Shown piece by piece: positions 21,930 through 32,890 of a DNA stretch of 64,000 bases. The DNA lies in NCBI RefSeq assembly GCF_023375975.1, contig NC_064416.1:27311001-27375000 (forward strand), given 5' to 3'. The DNA is from Astyanax mexicanus. Lineage: Eukaryota; Chordata; Actinopteri; Characiformes; Acestrorhamphidae. Under the pieces are notes generated by a model. The model saw only the letters and a list, made by a program, of their open reading frames with translations. It searched no databases and was not told the DNA's origin. Numbering within the stretch: position 1 is the first letter of the stretch; the number at the start of each line of letters is the position of its first letter. The position numbers were made by a program, and so were the translations under genes.

Positions 21930-22260
21930 ATTTGAGGGAGGAGATGTGCTTATTTCCCATTTCATGAAGTGGCACTCCAAGTTTGTGTTGGGTATAACCG
22001 CATTAGAGGTCTAAGGAGGGATGGCTAATGGTGACCTCCTCATCACTCCATTCCATAACCAAGACTCTTTTCATTAAGTGTTTTTGGTGGTTAGTAATGA
22101 CTTTAGAGCTGCAAATGAAATTACTCTGTGAAGAGGCAGATCTTTCCCATGTTTCCTCTCTTGTTTGTTTGGATTAGAGTAAATGGATCTTTCCCATCAG
22201 ATTAAATCAAAATAAAACCACCCTCCTTCTGAAGGAATCAATGCTAAACTGCAATGCTAG
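21930..22260. promoter_or_regulatory. Candidate noncoding regulatory block
   Basis: Repeat-free, mixed-composition DNA between simple repeats, with GATTAGAGTAAATGGATC near 22163. No exon recognised. Confidence 0.3.
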
Positions 22261-22440
22261 CAGTTTCTCAAAAGGTATAGACACTGTACATTCCTTTCCC
22301 TTTCTTTATCTTTCTTTATCTTCCTTTATAACATGATAATTGTATTTGTTGAGAGCTTTGGGGTCCCTGTTCTATCATTAAAAAAAATAATAACAAAACT
22401 ACTGCTTTAGCATGATTGCCTTGTGATCCTAACTGTGCAA

Positions 22441-22614
22441 TGTTGCCCTGAGGCAACAAATAATGTATATATATATATATATATACCAGTTTAAGAAAGA
22501 AAATGAAAAAAAAAAACTAAAAAATAGGCCTTTTTAAAAATACTTCTTTACATTTTAAAACATTTAGAGGTCAGTGTAATAATCGAAACAGTGGTTTGTT
22601 GCCTGAGGGCAACA
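22441..22614. mobile_element. 174-bp MITE with hairpin-forming termini
   Basis: The 20-bp termini are TGTTGCCCTGAGGCAACAAA at the left and its complement at the right (22595-22614), with one mismatch. Each terminus is itself a hairpin (TGTTGCC, 4-base loop, GGCAACA). An (AT)n run at 22466-22485 lies inside. No clear target duplication is visible, so the superfamily is unassigned. Confidence 0.7.
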
Positions 22615-22649
22615 CCATGCTATAGAAGGTAAAAGCAGGCACAATAACC

Positions 22650-23560
22650 TATAAAGAATAAGGTATGCTATAGATAATTTAGAAATTAGTTTAAATGGCA
22701 TATTTTTAGCATCACTAACTAATTAACCGTTAATTTTTTTTTTTGCCAATTTAGCTTATTTAGGCTTTAGCAAGTTTTGTTTTGTCTTTATTTTCGGTAC
22801 AAAACTTGAACAACTGCTGAGGTGTCTGTGACATTTACAACAAAATACAAAATAGAATGCCTAATCAAGTGCCTCTGTATTTGAGAAAAGTTGCAAAAAC
22901 AAATTCCCCACAGAATATGCAGAATTGTTACATATTATACCCAAATATAACCTTTACGTGATATGAATAAGCTCTGGAAACCATACGGAACAACTCTGGT
23001 AATACTTATGTAAGTACGCTAATCGAATTCAAATAAGGCTTAAGTCATTGCATTCACAGAAAGTTTAGCCCTTCAATACACTAGATTATTTACAAATTAA
23101 TAACAATGTAATTACAACTCAGTTACCAATCACCACAGCTATGATTAGGATTCAGACCAGAGAGAGGACTATAAAGTATAGTTTGGATACTTTAGACATT
23201 AAGTGCCAAGATATAGCTTTTTGTCTGCTTAGACTGGATAAAAAAAGTCAACAACAACTAAAAAAGTGCATTTACAATATCCATTGTAAATTTCCAGTTT
23301 GAATGAGAATGATACACGGATACTATGAAAGGATCCTAGCATTCTGTTCAGCTGAACTGCAGCTTTTTTGTATTAAGGCAGCTCTGAAGCATAGAATATC
23401 TCAAATAAGTGGTGTGCATTTGTGTTTGTAGTGAAATAAACACTATATTTGCCATGTCAAGTAAAAAAAAACAAAAAAACAATGGGTCCAAAAACAATGG
23501 CAGCATTACCTATTTTTGTGTTTAATTGGCCATACTGTCTCTGGAGTTAATTGGTTTCTC
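22650..23560. other. AT-rich spacer, no gene seen
   Basis: Low-GC sequence with T and A tracts; no repeat family or exon recognised. Confidence 0.45.
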
Positions 23561-23564
23561 TGAG

Positions 23565-24000
23565 TCCAGGTAGTTACTAAATGTTTTGGCAGCATTAGAA
23601 CCTCAGCACTTTTCCATTAATGGCGCGTGAAATGAAATGTTTGATACTGCAAATAAAATCAGTGATATTCAAGGATGTTATGGTAGGTAATGCGTCGAAA
23701 CAGCCATTTAATGGGTCCTGGAAGATTGGGGTAGTGTCAGCCGGAACCGCCCGGGCCCTCTCCTGACATTGCCACTCGCCTCTTCATTCCCTTAACGACT
23801 GTCGGCACTGATTACACAGCCATCGGCAGGCTTAAAAACTACAGAGACATGCTCTATTAGTAGTCCAATTAGAGTCATTAGCATATTCAGCCTCCATTCT
23901 GCCCTGGTGATTGGGTGGTAGGAAAATGCAGGAGATCGGTGAGAGACCACAGGCAGATGCCTGCAGTAATGGCGGGCTTAAAAGACCGTGGTCACTCCAT
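23565..24000. promoter_or_regulatory. Candidate conserved noncoding element
   Basis: Repeat-free block with a GC-rich core (23735-23775, containing GGAACCGCCCGGGCCC) and a homeodomain/POU-type run CCAATTAGAGTCATTAGC (23867-23884). It is among the most element-like blocks by texture. Confidence 0.45.
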
Positions 24001-24425
24001 TATCAAATGCTTGTTTTTATGTCGCGGAGTTTCGGGGTGGAAAGGTTAATGTATTAATCCGCTTAGTCATTGTCATCATGTGCGCTGGTGCCGAATCTGT
24101 TCACCTGGCTGTGAACGCACACGCACAGCCCCCCCACGCAACACAGACACGCAAGCCTTTTCTACACAGCTTGAGTGAGAAGGAGAGAGAGTTTTTTTTT
24201 TTTAAACGGATTAGAAGTTTCTGATCCCACCTGAACAGATGTAAGAAAGAGAACAGTCACAAAATGATATGCGCACCTATAGCAAACACAAAGCATGCTG
24301 CCTGCCTATTGTGTTGTGCCAGAATGTGCATTGAGTAATTGTCCGTTTCCCTCGTGTGTGAAAGTTTAGTTCATATTAGCTTTTGACAGTTTTGACGTTG
24401 ATAAATTGCATTCAGAGGTGCTGGC
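24001..24425. promoter_or_regulatory. Candidate noncoding regulatory DNA
   Basis: Repeat-poor DNA with CpGs at 24020-24145, then a GA/T-rich patch (24177-24205), then mixed sequence. The 78-codon plus-strand frame has no domain. Confidence 0.25.
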
Positions 24426-24428
24426 CCA

Positions 24429-24482
24429 TGTGTGTGTGTGTGAGAGAGTGTGTGTGCACGCGCGTGTCTGCGTGTGAGCGCG
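24429..24482. repeat. (GT)n with GA and CG interruptions
   Basis: Mixed GT/GA/CG alternating purine-pyrimidine run, potentially Z-DNA forming. Confidence 0.8.
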
Positions 24483-24830
24483 AGGAGGGTGACTGACAGC
24501 TTTTAATGAGAGCAGCTGCGTGACAGTGTCAGGTGCTGATGGAAATGGGGCCTCGTTCTACCTTCGCAAAGGTTACGTCCCTTTTTCTTAACAACACAGT
24601 TAAGTGTTGATGAGAGAAGCCGGCCTGACAATCATATCTGTCTAATAGATTTTCTCACTTTCAAATGCGATTTGATTTAGACGTCTTATATTTACCTTTA
24701 GAGCCACGTTACTGCCTTTTAACAAGCCTTTCATTTCTGCCTTCAGATGTGCTAACAATAGAGATAAAGCCATACAGGAAACTCTACCTCAAAGAGATAA
24801 AGCGGGATAATGTAATTATCTTACATGCTG
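24483..24830. promoter_or_regulatory. Candidate conserved noncoding element
   Basis: About 350 bp repeat-free, with GACTGACAGCTTTTAATGAG near 24491 (MEIS-like TGACAG plus TTAATGA). Composition falls to AT-rich after 24830. Confidence 0.4.
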
Positions 24831-24934
24831 AACAGTGAGGCTGAGCAATATGACTATATTGTATCATATAGTGATAAATTATGTTATTGTGATACATAAT
24901 ATACATTTTATGTACACAAGCAACCCTGAACCCA

Positions 24935-25045
24935 ACCCAACACACTGTAAAATTGTCAGTGTTAAATCAACACAGTGTGTTAGTGTTAAATTAACACTGC
25001 AAGTATCGAACTCTAACACTCTCAGTGTTAATTTAACACTGTCTC
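24935..25045. repeat. AGTGTTAA/TTAACACT palindromic repeat DNA
   Basis: GTGTTAAATTAACACTG-type palindromes occur twice around 24990 and 25020. Similar AACACT-rich DNA is found at 60830-61440. This looks like the end of a DNA element, but its family is unclear. Confidence 0.4.
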
Positions 25046-25059
25046 AAAAGGAAAGCATG

Positions 25060-25300
25060 ATCCCCTCATTTCAAAAACTGGGACACATGGCAGTATTCCA
25101 GTATGATAACACAACTCCATGATGGACACTGCATTGCTACAGAAACTGAGTGTAAAGGTGACGGACTGGCCAAGCATGTATTCAGATCTAATCCCTATTG
25201 AGCATCTGTGGGGCATCCTCCAATGGAAGGTGGAGGAGCACAAGCACACTAACATCCACCAGCTCCATCTAATTCCCTCCCTGATCTCACAGTTAGTAGG
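25060..25300 (+). pseudogene. Tc1-like transposase C-terminal remnant
   Basis: Two catalytic landmarks of the DDE domain survive in different frames. Gln-Tyr-Asp-Asn (about 25098-25109) corresponds to the second catalytic aspartate, and Pro-Ile-Glu-His-Leu-Trp-Gly (about 25193-25213) to the catalytic glutamate. A frameshift and a stop lie between them. The N-terminal DNA-binding region is absent. Confidence 0.8.
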
Positions 25301-25530
25301 TTAGCATGCTAAACATAGCAATCTAACTAAATGCAATATGGAAAACTGCTAGTTTTCACGTGACTACAGACCTCGTCCTACATCGCTATCACAACATCAA
25401 CATTCCAGCTATAAGCATCGTCTCACATCACCATGGCCTCTCAACATCACTGCCATAGCATTAGCATGATGACTAAAGGCATTGCAGTTACCACAGTGTC
25501 AGCAAAGCCCAGCTAGCCAATCAGCCAAAC
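25301..25530. other. Degenerate CATCAC/GCATTAGCA-rich DNA
   Basis: Repeated short motifs (ATCACAACATC, CATTAGCATG) suggest an old tandem array, comparable to 26450-26545. No gene is seen. Confidence 0.3.
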
Positions 25531-25531
25531 A

Positions 25532-25985
25532 CACTAAGAAAAATAAATACAGATTTGTACTTAAAAGAGTGCAAAGCTTGTCGCTGAGGCTGTACCTTAT
25601 ATTGAGGTATAATAGAGTACCTTTGTACCCATGTTTTTTTTTTACCAGTACAGATTATAAAGAATATAAACATTATAATCAACTGAATATGTGTCAAGAA
25701 GTTGATGATTCAAATTTGTCTGGCTTTCAAATAAAAAATGTATAATTAAAATATATATAGTTTATAAGTACTGTGATACAGAATACAAAATGTACCTTTT
25801 GGCTGGTTAAATGGTACAAATCTGTACTTTCTGCTGTTAGGAAAGACGTTGTACTTCAGAGGGAACACAACTGACCCTGTAAAGACCATTATTATACCTT
25901 TAAGGGTACAATTATGAAAAATGTACATTTGAGTACAAGAGAACACTCATATTGTACCTCGGTTTTTTTTGTGTGTAACAGTGCT
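25532..25985. mobile_element. Non-autonomous inverted-repeat DNA element
   Basis: The outer 200 bp on either side share inverted GTACAAATCTGTAC, GGTACA and TTGTACC motifs around an AT-rich centre (25660-25790). This resembles a common fish MITE that is rich in GGTACA. The ends are too diverged for me to fix a target duplication. Confidence 0.45.
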
Positions 25986-26029
25986 TAGAAGTCTAGGGTC
26001 AGCCTGGCTTGTGGCTACAGGTTTCATCC

Positions 26030-26420
26030 ACACTAGTACTACAGTATGAATGTTATAGGAATTTCTAGCAAACATGTTAAAAGGGTTCCAGGGACATTTA
26101 AAAAAAAAAGATTCAGAAACATTCTGAAAACATGTGATATAGAAAAATAATGGTTTGCATCACAACATTATAATAATATTTCTCACATAACATTCCCAGC
26201 CAGACAAATACTAACATTATGGAAATGTTAAAAGTAGCATTCCTCAAACTAAAAAATTCAACATTGCCACAAATAACATTGCAGCAAAGTTACCAGAATG
26301 TTGAAAAATGTTACATGAAAAAAAAAAAAACTGAATGAGCTAAGAACGTTAACTTAAACATTCACAAAACATTCTACTATCCAAAAAACATGGTTAGCCA
26401 ATTAGCAGAATAAATAAGAA
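26030..26420. mobile_element. AACATT/GAATGTT-rich interspersed repeat
   Basis: Dense AACATTCT, AGAATGTT and AACATTGC motifs in both orientations over 390 bp suggest a decayed foldback element. The family is unassigned. Confidence 0.35.
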
Positions 26421-26681
26421 ATAGAGAACTGTGAGAGTTCACATTGGCTACTTGCTTCATTCAACAGAATTTACACTACTGCATTAGCACAACTACACCA
26501 CTACAGCAGCATTAGCACAGTTGGCTCAGCTAGTCAATCAGTGGATTCCTATATACTGTAAACCCTCTCTCTGAATGAATCTGAAGCCCATTCTTTTTAA
26601 CTTTACCACTTCCATCACCTTCATGCTTAAAACCCTTCAGCCCTACAGTAGAAAGAGGCCACAGTGTGATGGCACACAGCA

Positions 26682-26699
26682 AAAAAAAAAAAAAAAAAC
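26682..26699. repeat. Poly-A run
   Basis: About 18 consecutive A bases after CAGC. No SINE or LINE body was recognised upstream. Confidence 0.9.
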
Positions 26700-26849
26700 T
26701 AAGCCAATCACTAAAAGCCAATGAGTAGCTTTTTTTGCTCTTCTTTCTTTCAGTGATTCACTTGTGACTGGGCATAACTATTACCCTTCTCCCAAATGCT
26801 AATCTATTATATTAAATTATATTACAAACAGCCACTCAATCAAATGATT

Positions 26850-27500
26850 GTGTTCTGTGTCCACATAAGGCAGCAGCATTAATGCAATTTGTGAGAAGCG
26901 TGGATGACTAAAGCAGTGTGTATTAACAACAGCTAATGGGACTCCCGTAGGTAAATGAATATGCTAACAAGCGGCGAGGTCGGCGCTAAATCTAATATCT
27001 TTGAGCCGTTTAATTCCAAACCATACCTTATAAATCAATTGCCTGCGATAGCTGACGCACGCATTAATTATTAATGAGTGGGATAAATATTTCAGCTACG
27101 TATAGTCACAGGCGATGCGATGCCCAATGCCTAAAGTCCTATAAGATCCTTACACTGAGTGACTATTGCATATCACTATCACTATCACTAACTCAACAAG
27201 ACCATCAACAAGATATGCATGTCCATTAATCTGATACTGAGATATTAGTGTGCAGCAGGTAAAGAAAACAATGCATTTCTCCATTCACCCATTTTAGCTG
27301 ATAACGCTTATTACCCTACGTGCCTTTTTTGATGGATATTAATGGGATCTCCAAGGATGCATATATCTATTACGAAGCGAGCAGCAGTCTTCTAGGTTTT
27401 CTCAGAGTTAAATTATGCTTTTAAGCTCGCACATATTTCACCCTATAGGGCCCTTCTGCGAGAGGGTACGAACTGGTGAACTCGAAACATAAACGGTGGG
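26850..27500. promoter_or_regulatory. Candidate conserved noncoding element cluster
   Basis: About 650 bp with no recognisable repeats, dotted with homeodomain-type ATTA sites (CATTAATTATTAATGAG at 27062-27078) and short GC islands (GCGGCGAGGTCGGCGC near 26971). This is strongly element-like by texture, but conservation was not tested. Confidence 0.45.
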
Positions 27501-28110
27501 GCAAATTATTATAAAGGGCTAATATCAAAGAATGGCTCGGTGGGCCAAGGTTATCCCCTCATATTGCAACAATGGATCATGGAAAAGATGTTCTCCCAGG
27601 CTGACATGACGGCCTGATGAAGGCTTAGAATAATACAATACGTCAGGTGAGCTGAAGTATGCAATGCTTTGAAATTGAATGTCTGGACGTGTTCTACCGC
27701 CTCCCTCATGTTTCATCCTCGGACCTGCGGTATCAAAAACATTGTATTTGTCTTTCGAGCGAGAGGGAAACGAGGGGGAAGAAAAGATGCTGGCTTTGCA
27801 GAAACTTTCCGCCTAAATTGGTCGTAGAGGTCCATTCTGAAGTCAAGCTCAGGGAGAACCTCAAGGGCGAGCCCTGCGCCTGTGACACATTATCATTCTC
27901 GCTTTTGTTTTATGTGCCTGCGTGTCTTCTTCCTCCACATAATACAGCCTATAATGGCAGAGAACAAAAACAGCAGAGACTGCGCCTGGCAAAAACATAT
28001 GGTCTCCGGCATGGATAGACATTATATTTCATCCCATGTGCTTACATCCTGTAGGTCTAATAACTTCACATCTATGCATCTTTAAAATGAAAAACGTTTT
28101 GTTCTCACAG
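27501..28110. promoter_or_regulatory. Candidate conserved noncoding element cluster
   Basis: Continuous repeat-free DNA. A 119-codon plus-strand frame (27659-28018) and a 63-codon minus-strand frame overlap it. The plus frame is Leu/Cys-rich with no domain, signal or splice evidence. I favour noncoding regulatory DNA over a gene. Confidence 0.4.
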
Positions 28111-28870
28111 ACCCCGCGTACCCCGAACGTCAAGAGATGAGCCCTGCTATTTGTCACTGTTGTGCTTGGCTGTATTATAAAGCAATCACACAAATGTCAT
28201 TGGATATGGATAGTATGTCAGCAATGGTTTAAGAAAGAGACAAGTCATTTAACCTATGGCAAATATTCTACAATACTCACCCACACCATTGCCCTGCCGC
28301 CCAGAGCCCATATGGAGCCTTCATATTAAAGCTATTGGGAGGTCCAACATTAATTTGGTTTATGTTTGACAAGAGGTGCCTCTCTTACCTGCGAGGGCAC
28401 ACTTAGAGACCTTTTCATTTTCCCGCACACGTCAGTCATTTAAGATTGAACGGCCCTGTGACTCGAAAGGGGAGAAAAAGAAATATCTATTCATAATATT
28501 TACACCATCTGCACACATTTTTTTAGTCACCGTTATTATATAGCGAACATCCTTTTCAGTCTCCGCTAATGCAATTCTATATTTTCTCCTATTCAAGAAA
28601 GATTTGAGGGGTATAATAATGGTTTTACATATTTATTATTTATATCAGACCTTTAGAATGAAATAAAAAAAGCATTTTCTTGCAAAATGCTAATCAGAAA
28701 CACTATCCAATATACACTTGCTTATTCGGAGGCTCGAGTGCCTTTGAAACTAACTCTATGCATGACAATCAAGCCGACTCTCCACATTCATTCTCCAGCC
28801 ACGTCGTCTATAGCCTATGATCTCATTCATGCATTCATTTTCCTATATGTGTTTCACACTGAACAAAAAA
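28111..28870. promoter_or_regulatory. Candidate conserved noncoding element cluster
   Basis: Repeat-poor with GC-moderate cores at 28110-28200, 28300-28470 and 28720-28850, bounded by an A run at 28865. No exon recognised. Confidence 0.35.
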
Positions 28871-29185
28871 AAAAGAAGATCTAAGATGGGATATTGTCTG
28901 CATTACTTATGGTGTGTTTTTTGAGTCAGACCAGATGTGTAGTATAAGCAGTATGCATGCTGTATGAAAGCATGTCTAATTATTTTCTTGATTTCCTAAT
29001 TAATGCAATCAGCAATTGCAAGTCGATGGTGATAATATAGTTTATATACAGTAAATAGTCAAATAGTGCATATATAAAACAAAAGTGCATATATGCAGAA
29101 TTGAATGTGAACAGATGTCTAATGTTAAAAATACACAGCTTAGATGTGAGAAACTCAACTAAGTAAAGAAAAAAAATAATAATAA
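28871..29185. other. AT-rich spacer
   Basis: Nothing recognised. Confidence 0.45.
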
Positions 29186-29371
29186 ATGAAGGGTAGTCAG
29201 TCAGAAAAAAATTGGGGTCGCAAACATCAAAAACATGATGAAACTGGCTCTCATCAGGACTGCCCCAGAAAAGGAAAAGCCAGAGTTTCCTCTGTTGCAC
29301 AGAATAAGTACATGAGAGGTATCAGCCTCATAAATCGCAAGTTAACAGCACTCCAGATAAGAGCCACTTAA
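29186..29371 (+). pseudogene. Tc1-like transposase N-terminal fragment
   Basis: The frame carries the second half of the paired-like DNA-binding domain: Glu-Thr-Gly-Ser-His-Gln-Asp, then a basic Pro-Arg-Lys-Gly-Lys linker corresponding to the GRPR AT-hook-like motif, then SLINRKLTALQIRAT, matching the usual TSLRNRKLTAPQIRA block. The catalytic domain is replaced by LINE sequence from about 29375. Confidence 0.8.
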
Positions 29372-29374
29372 AAC

Positions 29375-29770
29375 TTGAAGACCAGAACCAGCCAGTTCCG
29401 AGATAGCTTCTTTCCCCAGGCGACCAGGCTGTGGAACAGACAGTAGAACAGTTTTTGCCCAACCCACCCCACTGTCATCTATACAAACTCTTGCATATTT
29501 ATCTATTCAATAATAACTAACATATTTCAGTGCAATACCATATGTCACTATAGTATGTCTATAGTGTAAGTTATTGTGTGTATTGTATTGTGTGTATTCT
29601 GTATATTGTGTATACTGTAAAATTATTTTACTTTACTATTATTTTATTTGTTGTAAAATATTGTTCTCTGTACACTAGTGGGAACCTGCACCCAGGTTTT
29701 TTTTACTCACATGTACACCTGTACTCTGTGACGTGATAATAACAATCTTATATCTTGAATCTTGAATATT
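29375..29770 (+). mobile_element. 3' end of an L2/CR1-like LINE
   Basis: In frame from 29399 the sequence encodes RDSFFPQATRLWN, the conserved C-terminal motif of many fish non-LTR reverse transcriptases. An AT-rich 3' UTR follows. It ends with CACCTGTACTCTGTGACGTG and a short ATCTTGAATCTTGAAT tail (29751-29768), typical of LINEs with tandem 3' repeats. The body is 5' truncated, with a Tc1 fragment directly upstream. Confidence 0.8.
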
Positions 29771-30059
29771 AAATGCTTCACAGAGTTTGGTTTGTTTAAC
29801 ACTTTTAAGTTACTATAAGATTTCTTATGTGTTTCTCCATAGTCTGAATGACTTCAGTATTCAGTGCAGACTATTATGAAACTGCATGTACAGTGCAAAC
29901 CAGACCAATATGGAGTGTAATTGAGCTGTTAATAAGCAATAATGCAAAGATTATGATTATGGTTATTGATGTTACTGGATGATGCTGATGAGGTTTACAT
30001 CAACAGATTAAATCAGATTGCAGCAAATTAAATCAGGGATTACATTAGTCAGTTAACAT
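29771..30059. other. AT-rich spacer
   Basis: No recognisable feature. Confidence 0.4.
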
Positions 30060-30900
30060 CCCAGCTATGAGGCTTTGTGGGCCGTCCATTCAAGTCACTC
30101 TATATCCTGGATTGGATGATTCCATGGATTTTTGATAGAGACTGAAATGTTTGATGGAGGACCACCTAAGTGACTCTACATTGTGATTTGGATGTTTAAT
30201 GGATGTTGGATGTTGCTCTACACTGTACACTCTACAATCTTCACTGATCCAATGTATCCAAAGCCAACTTCAAGCACCTTGGTTTTTTTCTCAGCCTGTC
30301 ATTGAAGCTACTCTACATTGTGGCTTGAGTTTCCACAGCCATGATTCCTCAGATTCATGCCAGAGCAATGCTTAGATGTTTCCACTAATCCATGCCAGAG
30401 TTATGCTTGGGTGACAAGCAAGGCTGGTGACACGTAGTGACATTTCTGGGGAGTTGCGCATCAGGCTACACCGTAGGCTACAACATAGGGTATACAACTA
30501 TGGTGTACACTCGACACAGAAGCATGAATTGGCCTTGAGGTCCGCCTAAGTGACTTTACATCGTCAAAGCTGCTCTACATCACTGATCTGATGTTTCCAC
30601 AGCCCACCGCTGAAGATGTGCTTGGATGTTTGGAGGCAAATCTACATCAAGGCTCGAATGTTTCATGGCCGCCACCAGCATGTCCTCACATTGTGTTTTA
30701 GATGTTTCCACAGCTTGCCACTGGGGTTACTCTACTCACTGGGGTTACTCTTGGATGTTTCTATGGCTTGTAACCAAAGTGACTTAACATTGTTTTGTTT
30801 TGCTTTACCAACCCTACAACCCGCCACTAGAGTGTCTCTATATTATGGCTTGGATGTGTCCACCCTGCTTGCTTACAGTGATCAAAACATGTTCCAGATG
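30060..30900. repeat. Highly diverged tandem repeat array
   Basis: Two motifs recur throughout in the same orientation. One is (A)AGTGACTCTACATTGTG; the other is CTTGGATGTTTCCACAGCC. Recognisable instances of the second begin near 30187, 30325, 30373, 30587, 30624, 30698, 30750 and 30849. The period is irregular (about 40-60 bp where units are adjacent). No coding sense emerges, and the unit is unlike any transposon I recognise. Confidence 0.5.
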
Positions 30901-31114
30901 TACTACGATTAGCTTAATGCTAACGTACAACAAGAATATGCTTCAGTTTTTGACATGTATTGTCTAAATCAAAGCCTTCATTCTTATAATTACTGTTTAT
31001 ATTCATTTTAAATCTTTCCTCTATTACAACTCTACCATTTTCTCACTTTAGTGTTGTTCAGCTTCGTTTTTGGCACAGTGTGTTTATTAAAAAATCTGTT
31101 ATTTATAGTATAGT
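30901..31114. other. AT-rich spacer
   Basis: Nothing recognised. Confidence 0.4.
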
Positions 31115-31580
31115 TCTTTATTATTATTGAATCATTAACACTGACCTTAACTAAAGCAAATGAGACCTGTAGTTCTTAAGATGTTGTTCTGGGTTATTTT
31201 GGGACCTCGTGGATGAGTTGTCCATGTCCTTTTGGAGTAATTTTAGTAGGCCGGTCACTTCTGGGAAGATTCACCAGTATTCCATGTTTTCTTCATTTTC
31301 ACACTGATTGTCCAGAGTAATAGATTTTTTTGGGATCTTTCAACCTACTTTAGTTTGCCAGACAAGTTCTATTTAAGTGATTTCTTGATTCTACAGGTCT
31401 GGCAGCAATCTGGGCTAGTTTTGCTTAGTGAAATTGAAATAAACTTAAAAGAAAAATGTGAAATACTTTTTCACAATGGGCCTGGTGGGTTTGGATTGCT
31501 TATTTCCCTTACAAATACTCGAATCATCATTAAAAATTTGCTTTTTGTATTGACTCAAGTTATCTTTGTCTGTTATTAAA
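31115..31580 (-). pseudogene. Tc1-like transposase 5' region and N-terminus, decayed
   Basis: It shares long blocks with 19960-20110, such as GTTCTGGGTT, TTTTGGAGTAATTTT and AGGCCGGTCACT. It is therefore a second copy of the same family, also on the minus strand. It covers the N-terminal helix-turn-helix region and 5' untranslated end (TTTTTCACAATGGGCC near 31467). Stops interrupt it and the catalytic domain is missing. Confidence 0.7.
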
Positions 31581-31799
31581 GTTTGTTTGATAATCTGCTT
31601 AATATATGTATGATAAAAAAGCAAAAACTAAAGAAATCTATAAAGGGTCAAATTGTTTTACTGCACTATATGTCACAACCTGTTTAAAGCCTCTGTGTGG
31701 TGTCACTTCACATGTTTTTTTCTGTCCCTTATTGCTGCTGAGATTTGTTTGCCTCACTGTTTTTGTCATTATGGTCTGTATAGGGCCACTATACCCTAA

Positions 31800-32340
31800 T
31801 GCTAAAGCCTGAAAGATTACAGGTCTTATACGCTTGTATTAACCAGTAAACATGCAGGCAGCGATGCCCCAATGAGTCTGTTCTTTGTGATAAATATTCA
31901 CTCACTGATCACTGGCCCTGATAACCAATGTGTCTTCAGAGGTTATCTGCTGAGCTGTCGCATTTGGATACTTTTATCGCGGTTTATCTTTTATCAGTTT
32001 GGCTAGTGGCTACCCATAGAAATCACGGCAAGAGCAAAGATTGCATCCCTCTTGTCATAAATAAGGAGTTAAGCTCAAGTTAAGAGAAGTGATGCAACTT
32101 GCCATAACCTTTGCGTATCTCAGTTAAGGTGAAATGGCCAAGCGTCGCTCTTCCCTTTTCAGTCATACGTTTGGTAAATGTTAATAGTGAATTTTGAGAG
32201 CAATGCAAATCTAGACAAGAGCTCTCCGTCTAGGCTTGTCTAGGATGATTTTGTTGTATTACGAAAATGTCAATGGTACCCAGCTAATATCCCTTGATAA
32301 TGTCAATATTCACCTATATATAGGTCTTGTACTTTTCTGC
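31800..32340. promoter_or_regulatory. Candidate conserved noncoding element
   Basis: About 540 bp repeat-free, with mixed GC and motifs such as CTTTTATCGCGGTTTATC (31970-31987). It is bounded by transposon DNA at 32367. Confidence 0.4.
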
Positions 32341-32366
32341 AACATGTGACGAGGTTGAATTGCTTA

Positions 32367-32640
32367 TACAACGATCAAGCATAACATTATGACCATGTTT
32401 CTAAACCTATTGTCCATTTTTCCAGCTCCACTGAGCATATGAGTTTTTATTATTGTACTTTATTGTAATTACAGATTGTAGTCTTGTATCCGTTTCTCTG
32501 AATTCTTATGTATTATCCTCCATCCACCCTGTGTTTTGTTGGTCAGGACTCCACAGGAGAGAGTACTGTATTTTTAGTGTGTGTTGTGCTGGTACGAGTG
32601 GACCAGACACAGCAGTGCTGGTGGAGTTTTTAAACACCTT
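32367..32640. mobile_element. DNA transposon fragment, family B copy 1
   Basis: The left end, ATCAAGCATAACATTATGAC, is shared with 42737, as are the interior blocks AGCTCCACTGAGCATA and CACAGCAGTGCTG...GAGTTTTTAAACAC. The copy stops where hAT-like sequence begins at about 32641. The element starts with TA, so it may be Tc1/mariner-type, but I could not see a matching right end. Confidence 0.6.
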
Positions 32641-32890
32641 AGGCTACGTTCACATTACCAGGCTGAAGTGACTTAAATCAGATTTTTTGTTCAATGTGGT
32701 TCAGATCTGATTTGTTTTATGGCTGTGTGAACGTGCCATTTTTTCAAATCAGATTTGAGCCACTTTCATATGTGGTCCTAAATCAGATACGTATCCGATC
32801 CATGGACATGTGACATGAATGTGAACGGTCAAATCGGAATTCATGCGTCTTTTTGCTTTTACACATGCACTACGTGCTTTTCTCTCCTAC
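32641..32890. mobile_element. hAT-like non-autonomous element, left part
   Basis: The sequence GGCTACGTTCACATTACCAGG, followed by repeated AAATCAGAT and TATCCGATC-type motifs, matches a common fish DNA element whose ends carry this GCTACGTTCACA motif. The right terminus was not found, so it is probably truncated. Confidence 0.55.

Noticed and set aside
27659..28018. 119-codon plus-strand frame
   Set aside because: No recognisable domain, no signal or splice context, and it lies in DNA that looks like noncoding elements.
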